NCBI GenBank assembly: GCA_964402505.1
Contig: CAYOCP010000017.1
Span: 1 to 64,000, forward strand
Direction of reading: 5' to 3'
DNA length: 64,000 nt
Source of the DNA: SLRI01 sp964402505
GTDB lineage: Bacteria; Pseudomonadota; Alphaproteobacteria; Geminicoccales; Geminicoccaceae
Translations under genes and position numbers: made by a program
Notes under the pieces: model-generated
Seen by the model: the letters and a program-made list of their open reading frames with translations, nothing else
Database searches by the model: none
Told to the model about the DNA's origin: nothing
Shown: positions 20,991 to 28,602 of the stretch, piece after piece
Position numbering within the stretch: the stretch's first letter is position 1
Layout: every line of letters begins with the position of its first letter

Positions 20991-23900
20991 TCAGTAATCA
21001 CGACCGGGCGGGATCAGCCGCCAGATGGCAAAAGGACGGACGGCCGGGTTCAGCTCGACATGCTGCATCTTGCCGGTCCAGGTGAAACGGTCGCCGCTCA
21101 TCAGATCCTCGACCCCGATGCTCGCCCAGTCGGCGAGGCCGTACTCCCAGAGCGGCACCTCGAAGACGGCCGACTGGCTGGTGTGCGGGTCGAGATTGAC
21201 GGCGACCAGGACGAAATCGGCGAAGTCCTCCGTGTGCTTGCCGTAATAGAGGATCTGGTCGTTGCCGGCGTTATAGAAGGTGAGGCCGGTGAAGCGCTGC
21301 AGCGCCGGGTTGCGGCGGCGAATGGCGTTGAGCCGCCTGATGTCGTCGCGGATGTGGCCGGGCCGGTCCCAATCCCAGTTGCGGAGCTGGTATTTCTCGC
21401 TGTCGAGATATTCCTCCTTGCCCGGCACCGGCCGCGCCTCGCAGAGCTCGAAGCCGCAATAGAGGCCGTAGGCCGAGCCCAGGGTCGCGGCGAGGACGAG
21501 GCGCGCGCGAAACCCGGCGCGGCCGCCGGTCTGCAGGTAGACCGGGTTGATGTCGGGCGTGTTGGCGAAGAAGTTGGGCCGCATGTAGTCCCTGGCCGGA
21601 CCTTGCGTCAGCTCGGTCAGGTACTCGGTGAGCTCGGCCTTGGTGTTGCGCCAGGTGAAGTAGCTGTAGGACTGCTGGTAGCCGACCTTGGCCAGCCGGT
21701 GCATGATCTTCGGCCGGGTGAAGGCCTCGGCGAGGAAGATCACGTCCGGATGCGCGTCGTTGACGTCGCGGATCAGCCATTCCCAGAACGGGAAGGGCTT
21801 GGTGTGCGGGTTGTCGACGCGGAAGATCTTGACCCCCCGCTCGACCCAGAAGAGCACGGTGTCCCGAAGCTCGAGCCAGATCGCCGGCAGCGCGTCCCGG
21901 TAGAAGTGGACGTTGACGATATCCTCGTACTTCTTCGGCGGATTCTCGGCGAACCTGATGGTGCCGTCGGGGCGCCAGTCGAACCATTCCGGGTGCTCCT
22001 TGATCCAGGGATGGTCCGGCGAGCACTGGATGGCGAAGTCGAGCGCCAGCTCCAGCCCGTGGGCGTGCGCCGCCTCGACCAGTGCCGCGAAGTCCTCGAA
22101 CGTGCCGAGCTCCTTGTGCAGCGCCTTGTGGCCGCCGTCACTGCCGCCGATGGCATAGGGCGAGCCCGGATCGTCGGGGGCCGGGGTCAGGCTGTTGTTG
22201 CGGCCCTTGCGGTTGGTCCGACCGATCGGATGGATGGGCGTGAAGTAGAGGACGTCGAAGCCCATGTCCCGGACGTAGGGGAGCTTCTCGATGACGTCGC
22301 GGAACGTGCCGTGGCGGCTCTCGTCGTCGGCCATCGAGCGCGGCATCAGCTCGTACCAGGCCGTGAACTCGGATGCCCGCCTGCCGACCACCACCTCGAG
22401 CTCGCGACCGTAGGCGGAGAGGTTGGTGCGGGGCCCCTCCTTCGCCATCAGGTCGGCGAAGGCCTCGTCGAGCATGATCGCGAGCAGGTCGCCGGGCCGA
22501 CCGTCGGCCTCGGCGATGGCGGCCAGGACCGCCCGCATGGCGGCCTTGGCCGGACCCTTGGCCTCCTGGGCTGCCGTTTGGATCAGCCGCTTTCCCTCCT
22601 CGAGCTCGAGGGTCAGGTCGAGACCGGCATCGTGCTTCTTGGTCACCTCGCTGCGCCAGGCGGCGAAGAGATCGCGCCAAGCGCGGATGGTGTAGATCCA
22701 GCGGCCGATGCGGGTGAGCGGGAAGGTGGCGGCCCAGCGGTCGTTGACCAGGAAGGTCATCGGCACCTCGCTGAAGCGGGCGTCGTCCTGGTGGCGGATC
22801 ATCAGGGCGGCGGCGATCTTGTCGTGGCCGTCGCAGAAGACGTCGGCCTCGACCAGGAGCAGGTCGCCGACGATGCGCTTGACGGCGAAGCGGCCGCCGT
22901 CGAGCTCGGGCACCACGCCCTCGACGGCCACCCGGTCCACGGCGAGCTGCTTCAGCCGCCGGGCGGAGACCTTGGGATCGGGCGGCAGGGTGGTCTGCCT
23001 CGCACCGGAGGCGATGAAGAGGCGGGCTCCGCCGGGCTCCACCACGACGGGCGTGCCCGGCACGAGCCGGGTCTCGCCGCCGAGCTCGACGAAATCGCCG
23101 AAGCGGCCGTCGCCGGCGCGGATCGCGAGGCCGCCGTCGAGCCCGGCCGAGCCGTGCGCGCTCGGATTGGCCACGAGGAGGGCCGCCGCCGCGCTCGCCT
23201 CGGGCGTGCCGCGCGCGAGGCGGAGCAGGCCCACCGCCTCGGCGGAGGGACCGGAGACCGGAAGAAGCGGGCCGCGCAGGTCGGCGACGGCGAGTGCCGC
23301 GTTGAGGTCGCGGATCTCGTCATCGAGATCGAAGAGCGCGTGCCGTCGCCAGTGCTCGAGATCGCCCGGCCTCGCCTCCTCCGGCTCGAGCGGTGCCTCG
23401 GCACCGTGCTCGAAGCCGGCCGGCACGACGAGGCCCGAGGAGGCCACGGCGGCGAGCCCGAGCCTGAGGCGGGCCAGCGCCAAGCGCTCGCCCGGAGGCA
23501 CGGTCGGCGCCAGCCGTGCACCGCCGGGTGCCTCCGGAAATCCCAGGGACGGCGCGACGGCGGCAAGGGCGGCTTCCTGGTCGAGGAACCAGCCGCCGCG
23601 CAGATCCCACCAGGCGACGCTGTTGAACCGGTAATCGAAGCCGGCACCTTCGAGCGCTGTCGTGGCCTCCGGGACCGCTCCCAGCGTGTCGGCAACGAGG
23701 CGAAGATCAGGGCGAAGAGCGCGCAGCGCGCCCACCAAGCGGGCCGCGAGCGAGGGCGGCAGCAGGGCGGTGCCGCGCAGCACGAAGCCCGCGGCACCGG
23801 CCTCGACGAGCGGCCGGACCAAGGCCAGCACGGCCGCCTCCAGGGCACCCCGGTCCGCATCGGCGAGCAGGCGCATCTGGCTGGTGTCGGGCCGGCGCGG

Positions 23901-24197
23901 GTCGAGGGCGGCATGCTCCTCCGGCGTCACCGGCTCGAAGAGCTGCGGTGCGCGACGAACCAGGGATGCGCGGGCCGGCAGGCGGGCGATGGCGAGATCG
24001 AGGATCGGCGCGAGGCCCGCCTCGGCCGCGGCGCGCAGCAGATCGGGTGCCGCCAGCGTCGCGCCGGGCAGCCAGAGCCCGTCGAAGCCGAGATCGACGA
24101 TCCGGGCGAGCTCCGCCTCGCGGGTCTCGCCGGCGAAGCAACCGGCCGGTGCTGCGTAGAGCCGGGGCCAGACGCTGGCGGGTGATCGGGTGGTCAG
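20991..24197 (-). CDS. glgE: Maltose-1-phosphate maltosyltransferase GlgE, long form with CTG start
   Basis: GlgE (1068 aa) transfers maltosyl units from alpha-maltose-1-phosphate to the non-reducing ends of alpha-1,4-glucan. The C-terminal 650 aa match the classical enzyme, with nucleophile Asp795 (FRVDNPHTK) and acid Glu824 (FLAEAF). About 410 extra N-terminal residues resemble a degenerate GH13-like module, as in other alphaproteobacterial GlgEs. No in-frame ATG, GTG or TTG precedes the internal GTG at 23930. Coding-like sequence (RIVDLGFDGLWLPGATLAAP) nevertheless extends to a CTG at 24197, which has AAGGAG exactly 8 nt upstream and a promoter-like pair at 24231-24258. I therefore take CTG 24197 as the start. 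It is the first gene of the glgE-treS-glgB operon. Confidence 0.92.
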   Translation of the reverse strand: MTTRSPASVWPRLYAAPAGCFAGETREAELARIVDLGFDGLWLPGATLAAPDLLRAAAEAGLAPILDLAIARLPARASLVRRAPQLFEPVTPEEHAALDPRRPDTSQMRLLADADRGALEAAVLALVRPLVEAGAAGFVLRGTALLPPSLAARLVGALRALRPDLRLVADTLGAVPEATTALEGAGFDYRFNSVAWWDLRGGWFLDQEAALAAVAPSLGFPEAPGGARLAPTVPPGERLALARLRLGLAAVASSGLVVPAGFEHGAEAPLEPEEARPGDLEHWRRHALFDLDDEIRDLNAALAVADLRGPLLPVSGPSAEAVGLLRLARGTPEASAAAALLVANPSAHGSAGLDGGLAIRAGDGRFGDFVELGGETRLVPGTPVVVEPGGARLFIASGARQTTLPPDPKVSARRLKQLAVDRVAVEGVVPELDGGRFAVKRIVGDLLLVEADVFCDGHDKIAAALMIRHQDDARFSEVPMTFLVNDRWAATFPLTRIGRWIYTIRAWRDLFAAWRSEVTKKHDAGLDLTLELEEGKRLIQTAAQEAKGPAKAAMRAVLAAIAEADGRPGDLLAIMLDEAFADLMAKEGPRTNLSAYGRELEVVVGRRASEFTAWYELMPRSMADDESRHGTFRDVIEKLPYVRDMGFDVLYFTPIHPIGRTNRKGRNNSLTPAPDDPGSPYAIGGSDGGHKALHKELGTFEDFAALVEAAHAHGLELALDFAIQCSPDHPWIKEHPEWFDWRPDGTIRFAENPPKKYEDIVNVHFYRDALPAIWLELRDTVLFWVERGVKIFRVDNPHTKPFPFWEWLIRDVNDAHPDVIFLAEAFTRPKIMHRLAKVGYQQSYSYFTWRNTKAELTEYLTELTQGPARDYMRPNFFANTPDINPVYLQTGGRAGFRARLVLAATLGSAYGLYCGFELCEARPVPGKEEYLDSEKYQLRNWDWDRPGHIRDDIRRLNAIRRRNPALQRFTGLTFYNAGNDQILYYGKHTEDFADFVLVAVNLDPHTSQSAVFEVPLWEYGLADWASIGVEDLMSGDRFTWTGKMQHVELNPAVRPFAIWRLIPPGRDY

Positions 24198-24230
24198 GGC
24201 TGCCTCTCCTTCGGGGTCCGGCCGAGGCGC

Positions 24231-24258
24231 AGCATAGCGCCTGACCGGCTCTTGTGAA
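24231..24258 (-). promoter_or_regulatory. Candidate promoter of the glgE operon
   Basis: On the minus strand TTCACA (24253-24258) and TATGCT (24231-24236) are spaced by 16 nt, upstream of the AAGGAG ribosome site and the CTG start of glgE. Initiation near 24224 would give a leader of about 27 nt. It is a moderate consensus match only. Confidence 0.4.
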
Positions 24259-24280
24259 CCGGGGAGCCGGGCCGGCTTCC

Positions 24281-25354
24281 TCAGGACGGTCGGGTGACGC
24301 CGGCTATGAGGTCGTGAACGAAACGCATCTTCGTGGCCGCGGGTTCCGCCAGCACGAAGGGGTAGAGGTCGGGCAGGCCCATGCTGCGGTTGAGGCTGTT
24401 GAGCGCGATGGTCAAGGGTGGCCAGTCCTCCATCAGCCGGTCGAAGGCGACGCCGCGATAGGGATCGAAATCGATCCGGGCGGCGAGCGAGGGATCGGCG
24501 GCGATGCGCGGCCGGGTGCTCACGCCGTGGACATGCGCCGTCTCGAGCGTGTCGACCATGTGGAAGTAGTGCGCCCAGGTCTCGGCCCAGTCCTCCCAGG
24601 GATGCGCCGAGGCGTAGGCGCTGACGAAGCGGCTCGGCCAGTCGGCGGGGGGACCGGCCTCGTGATGCCGCTCCAGCGCCTTGCCGTAATCCTCGCGCTC
24701 ATCGCCGAAGAGGGCCCTGAAGGGCTCGAGCCGGCCACCGTCGCGCACCAGCCGCTCCCAGTAGTAGTGGCCGATCTCGTGGCGGAAATGGCCGAGCAGC
24801 GTGCGGTAGGGCTCGGCCATGCTAGTCCGCGCCGCCTCGCGCGCGGCCGGATCGGCCTCGGCGAGATTGAGCGTGATCAGGCCTTCGGCATGGCCGGTCA
24901 TCACCCGCTGGTCGTCGCGGAAGGTGCAGGCCTCGTCGGAGAGCACATCGAAGGCGAGGCCGGTCGCCGGCTCGAGCCGCTTGCTCAGGAGCGGCAGACC
25001 GAAGCGCAGGAGGCTGTAGATCAGCCGGTGCTTCGCCACCTCGACCGCCTTCCAGAGCTCGAGATGGCGCGGGTTCGCGAGGTCCGGCACGGTCCGGTTG
25101 TGGTCGCAGGCGCGGCAGTAGATGTCGCCGGATTCGGCCGGCACCAGCCAGTTGCAGGCGTCGTGCCGGGCATTGTCGCAGAAGCGCCAGGCCTTCTCCG
25201 GCTCGTCCAAGGGCCGCCAGAGCTCGCCGTCGGCCTCGACCGTGGCGAGCGTGGTGTGCTCGGCGATGAAGCCGAGCGCGTGGCCGCAGCGCTCGCAGCG
25301 CCGGTTCTCGAAGAACAGGAGCTGGCCGCAGGCGCCGCAGGTGAAGAGCTTCAA
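24281..25354 (-). CDS. Putative zinc-binding metallopeptidase with N-terminal zinc ribbon
   Basis: A 357-aa soluble protein. The N-terminus carries two CxxC pairs (CGACG, CERCG) forming a zinc ribbon, and further cysteines at YCRACDHN. The middle has the zincin motif HEIGHYYWE, with a downstream WAETWAHYFH likely giving the third ligand. This matches the uncharacterised proteobacterial family of putative zinc-binding metallopeptidases (Peptidase_Mx type). The substrate is unknown. The start is TTG 25354 with GGAG 8 nt upstream. It is the last gene before the glgE operon on the same strand, 83 nt away, and that gap contains a candidate promoter, so co-transcription is uncertain. Confidence 0.8.
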   Translation of the reverse strand: MKLFTCGACGQLLFFENRRCERCGHALGFIAEHTTLATVEADGELWRPLDEPEKAWRFCDNARHDACNWLVPAESGDIYCRACDHNRTVPDLANPRHLELWKAVEVAKHRLIYSLLRFGLPLLSKRLEPATGLAFDVLSDEACTFRDDQRVMTGHAEGLITLNLAEADPAAREAARTSMAEPYRTLLGHFRHEIGHYYWERLVRDGGRLEPFRALFGDEREDYGKALERHHEAGPPADWPSRFVSAYASAHPWEDWAETWAHYFHMVDTLETAHVHGVSTRPRIAADPSLAARIDFDPYRGVAFDRLMEDWPPLTIALNSLNRSMGLPDLYPFVLAEPAATKMRFVHDLIAGVTRPS

Positions 25355-25388
25355 GTGCTGGCTCCGCGCGGCCGGCTCATGCGTTCCC

Positions 25389-25676
25389 TCAGCCGAAGCG
25401 CCGCATGGCGTCGCGCATCGCCTGCGACATCGCCGCCCAGGATTTCTCCATGCCGGCCTTCATGTCGGCCCAGGCCTCGCCGCTCGCCCTCTCCAGCCTC
25501 TCGTACTGCCGGCGGGCATCCTTCTGCTGCTCGACCAGCCGCGCGATCTGCCGGTCGTACTCGATCCGCGCATCCGCCGAGACCTGGTCGGCCTGGGCGC
25601 GCAGCTTGTCGATATCGGCCTGCCATTCGCGCAGCCTCGCTTCGGCCTTCTGCTCGTAGGCGTCCTTCTCGCTCAT
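25389..25676 (-). CDS. Small coiled-coil protein of unknown function
   Basis: A 95-aa, highly charged protein that is almost entirely heptad-like (KAEARLREWQADIDKLRAQ and following). This predicts one long coiled coil, with no signal peptide or membrane segment. Short proteins of this type are common and uncharacterised in alphaproteobacteria. The start ATG 25676 has GGAGGAAAG upstream; an earlier in-frame codon at 25736 lacks a ribosome site. It lies between the NAGGN-associated peptidase and the metallopeptidase, on the same strand. I assign no function. Confidence 0.75.
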   Translation of the reverse strand: MSEKDAYEQKAEARLREWQADIDKLRAQADQVSADARIEYDRQIARLVEQQKDARRQYERLERASGEAWADMKAGMEKSWAAMSQAMRDAMRRFG

Positions 25677-25748
25677 CGCTTTCCTCCGCTCCCTCGCCTC
25701 GCGGGCGAGCATAGCCGATGCGGGGCCGGCTGCCAAAGCGCTCCGATC

Positions 25749-26909
25749 TCAGCTCTTGCCCGGCATGCGGGAATCGCGGCTCAGGCTCTGCTCGGCCTCC
25801 TCCATGGGCTGGGTGGTGAAGCCCTCGAGCCGGCCGAGCTCCTCGGCGTCCCGCTGGATCTCCACCTCGCTCGTCACGTAGGCGGTGACCAGCTCGGCGA
25901 GCGAGCGCAGCGCGTGCATGTGGATGCGCTCGTAGCCGTGGCTGGCGTCGACGCCGAAGGTGATGAGGGCGGTCCGTACATCGGCGCCGGCCTCGATCGC
26001 CGAGGCGCTGTCCGAGCGGTAGTAGCGAAAGACGTCCTTCTGGTGGCGGATGTCGTGCTCCCGGCAGAGCCGCACCAGCTTTCTCGTGAGGTGGAAGTCG
26101 AAGGGACCGGTCTGGTCGGCCATGGAGATGGTGACGCCGAACTCGTCGCTGTTCTGGCCGGGTGCCGTGGTGCCGTTGTCGACGGTCACCATGGAGGCGA
26201 TGTCGTGGGTGAGCAGGGAGGAGGCGCCGACGCCGACCTCCTCGGCGATCGAGAAGAGCCACCAGATGTCGACCGGCGGCGTCACGCCCGCGTCCTTGAG
26301 CGCCTTGAGCGCCGCCAGCATGACGGCGACGCCCGCCTTGTTGTCGAGGTGGCGCGAGACGATGAAGCCGTTGTCGAGGAACTCGGTGCCAGGGTCGATG
26401 GCGACGATGTCGCCGATGCCGATGCCGAGCCGGTCCAGATCCTTGCGGTCGCGGGCGAAGGCGTCGACGCGGATCTCCACATGGTCCCAGCCGACGGGCT
26501 GGGTGTCGACCTCCTCGTTGAAGGTGTGGCCCGAGGCCTTGAGCGGCAGGATGGTGCCGCGATAGGCGCCCTTCTCGCTGAAGATGGTGCAGCGCGCGCT
26601 CTCGGCGAAGCGGGCCGACCAGTGACCGATCGAGCAGATGGCGAGCCGCCCGTTCGTCTTCAGGCCGCGGACCTGGGCGCCGAGCGTGTCGAGATGCGAG
26701 ATGATGGCCCGCGCCGGGCGCTGCTCCCGGCCCTCGAGCCTGCCGCGGATGGCCCCCCGGCGGGTGGCCTCGATGGCGAGGCCGAGGGCGCCGAGCTCCT
26801 CCGATACGGCGCGCACCACCGTGTCGGTGTAGCCGGTCGGGCTCGGGATGCGGAGCAGGCGCTCGAGCTGGGCCTGACAATAGCCCGCATCGATGGTGAG
26901 CCGCGTCAT
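25749..26909 (-). CDS. M42-type peptidase associated with NAGGN synthesis
   Basis: A 386-aa dinuclear metallopeptidase-like protein (M42/M20 clan). The likely metal ligands are His and Asp in ISHLDTLGA, Asp in RHLDNKAG, Glu-Glu in SIAEEVG, Asp in TVDNG and a late His in DASHGYERIH. This is the osmoprotectant NAGGN system M42 family member, always encoded beside asnO and ngg. Its role (dipeptide turnover or release) is not established. ATG 26909 overlaps the ngg stop as ATGA, so it is translationally coupled as the third gene of the operon. Confidence 0.88.
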   Translation of the reverse strand: MTRLTIDAGYCQAQLERLLRIPSPTGYTDTVVRAVSEELGALGLAIEATRRGAIRGRLEGREQRPARAIISHLDTLGAQVRGLKTNGRLAICSIGHWSARFAESARCTIFSEKGAYRGTILPLKASGHTFNEEVDTQPVGWDHVEIRVDAFARDRKDLDRLGIGIGDIVAIDPGTEFLDNGFIVSRHLDNKAGVAVMLAALKALKDAGVTPPVDIWWLFSIAEEVGVGASSLLTHDIASMVTVDNGTTAPGQNSDEFGVTISMADQTGPFDFHLTRKLVRLCREHDIRHQKDVFRYYRSDSASAIEAGADVRTALITFGVDASHGYERIHMHALRSLAELVTAYVTSEVEIQRDAEELGRLEGFTTQPMEEAEQSLSRDSRMPGKS

Positions 26910-28600
26910 GCGGCGGCACCCTTGCGACGCCGGGCATCGAGCGGGACGGAGAGCGGGAAGAGGAGGTCGACGAAGCGCTCGGCGGTCGGCTGCGGCTCGT
27001 GATTGGCGAGGCCGGGGCGCTCGTTGGCCTCGATGAACACGTAGTCGGGGCGGCGCGGCGACGGCACGATGAGATCGATGCCGACGACCGGAATGCCGAG
27101 GATGCGGGCCGCCTCGATCGCCGCCTCGACCAGTGCCGGATGGACGCTGTCGGTGACGTCGTGGATGGTGCCGCCGGTGTGCAGGTTGGCGGTTCGCCGG
27201 ACCTGGATCTCGCGACCCTCGGCCGGCACGCCGTCGAGGCCGAGCCCGGCCGCGGCGAGGCAGCGTTCGGTCTCGGCATCGAGCGGGATGCGGCTCTCGC
27301 CGCCGGTCGCCGCCGCCCGCCGCCGGCTCTGCCGCTCGATGAGGTCGCGCACGGTCGACTGGCCGTCGCCCACGATGTGCGCCGGGCGGCGAATGGCAGC
27401 GGCCACCACCCGATAGTCGATGACCACGAGCCGGAGGTCCTGGCCCTCGGCGCAGGCCTCGACCAGCACCCGGTCGCAGAGCCGCCTCGCCTCGGCGATG
27501 GCGGCCTCGACCGCCGCCAGCGTCTCGAGGCCGACGGCGACCCCTCTCCCCTGCTCGCCGCGCGCCGGCTTGACGACCAGGCGGCGGTGCTCGGCCAGGA
27601 AGGTCCGGAGCTCGTCCGCCTCGCCCGCCTCGATCTGCGCCGGGACGCTGATGCCGCCGCGCGCCAGGATGCGCCGGGTCACCGCCTTGTCGTCGCAGAG
27701 GCTCATCGCCACGGCCGAGGTGAGCTCGGAGAGGCTCTCGCGGCAGGCGATGCCGCGGCCGCCGGAGACGAGTCGGAAGAAGCCGCCCTCGGCGTCGACG
27801 ATCTCGACGCCGATGCCGCGCCGCCGCGCCTCGTCGACGATCAGCTTGGCGTAAGGGTTGAGGCCCTCCTCGGGCGGGGGGCCGAGGAAGAGCTTCTCGT
27901 TGATCGGGTTCTTGCGCTTGAGGGTGAAGACCGGCACGCGGGCGAAGCCGAGCTTCTCGTAGAGGGCGATCGCCTGGTCGTTGTCGTGCAGGACCGAGAG
28001 GTCGAGCTGGGCCAGGCCGACCTCCTTGAAGCCCAAGGCCAGGTGGCGCACCAGCGCCTCGCCGACGCCGGGCCGGGTCGCCTGCGGGTCGACGGCGAGG
28101 CACCAGAGCGAGCTGCCGCGCTCGGGGTCGCCGAAGGCGCGCCCATGGTCGCAGCCCATGACAGTGCCGATGACCCGGCCGGTCTTGTTGTCCTCGGCGA
28201 CGAGGCAGGTGACCACCCGGCTGTCGCGCCGCCGCCAGAAATACTCGGGCGCCACCGGCACCATCTTCTGGGCGAGGTAGATGCGGTTGACCTCGTCGGC
28301 GTCGCGCAGCGAGTTGAGCCGGCGGAGCGTGAAGCCGCGCGGCTTGCGGCGCTCCGGCCGGAAGGTTCCGAGATCGAGGCGAAAGGTGTGGGAGGGGTCG
28401 AGGAAGAGCTCCTGCGGCGCCCGCGCCAGGATGACGTGCGGGTCCTCGACATAGGCGGCGATGTCGCGCCGGCCCGGTCCCTCCGCACGGATCGCCTCGA
28501 CCAGCGCCTCGGCATCGGCGAAGGTCTGGCCGAAGAGCAGCCGGCCCCAGCCCATGTCGACGACGGCGTTGCGCTCGGTTGTGGTGCCGGCATCTGCCAT
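26906..28600 (-). CDS. ngg: N-acetylglutaminylglutamine synthetase (Ngg)
   Basis: A 564-aa fusion that makes the dipeptide N-acetylglutaminylglutamine, the precursor of the osmoprotectant NAGGN. The N-terminal half (about 100-250) is a GNAT acetyltransferase (SSLWCLAVDPQATRPGVGEALVRHL). The C-terminal half (about 290-550) is an ATP-grasp ligase (LVVKPARGEQGRGVAVG to FIEANERPGLANHEP). The start is given as ATG 28600, 7 nt after GGGA; a TTG two codons earlier overlaps the asnO stop and is a poorer choice. It sits between asnO and the M42 peptidase in a tightly packed operon. Confidence 0.92.
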   Translation of the reverse strand: MADAGTTTERNAVVDMGWGRLLFGQTFADAEALVEAIRAEGPGRRDIAAYVEDPHVILARAPQELFLDPSHTFRLDLGTFRPERRKPRGFTLRRLNSLRDADEVNRIYLAQKMVPVAPEYFWRRRDSRVVTCLVAEDNKTGRVIGTVMGCDHGRAFGDPERGSSLWCLAVDPQATRPGVGEALVRHLALGFKEVGLAQLDLSVLHDNDQAIALYEKLGFARVPVFTLKRKNPINEKLFLGPPPEEGLNPYAKLIVDEARRRGIGVEIVDAEGGFFRLVSGGRGIACRESLSELTSAVAMSLCDDKAVTRRILARGGISVPAQIEAGEADELRTFLAEHRRLVVKPARGEQGRGVAVGLETLAAVEAAIAEARRLCDRVLVEACAEGQDLRLVVIDYRVVAAAIRRPAHIVGDGQSTVRDLIERQSRRRAAATGGESRIPLDAETERCLAAAGLGLDGVPAEGREIQVRRTANLHTGGTIHDVTDSVHPALVEAAIEAARILGIPVVGIDLIVPSPRRPDYVFIEANERPGLANHEPQPTAERFVDLLFPLSVPLDARRRKGAAA

Positions 28601-28602
28601 GC

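Noticed and set aside
20991..23930. GTG at 23930 as the glgE start
   Set aside because: Protein-like sequence of the N-terminal module continues 89 codons upstream in frame to a well-placed ribosome site and CTG, and the GTG lies within that module.
17569..24185. Very long open frames on the plus strand (over 1000 codons) opposite treS-mak and glgE
   Set aside because: They are antisense shadows produced by high GC at third codon positions. Their translations have no recognisable domains and biased Val/Gly/Glu/Arg composition, whereas the minus-strand frames contain complete catalytic motifs.
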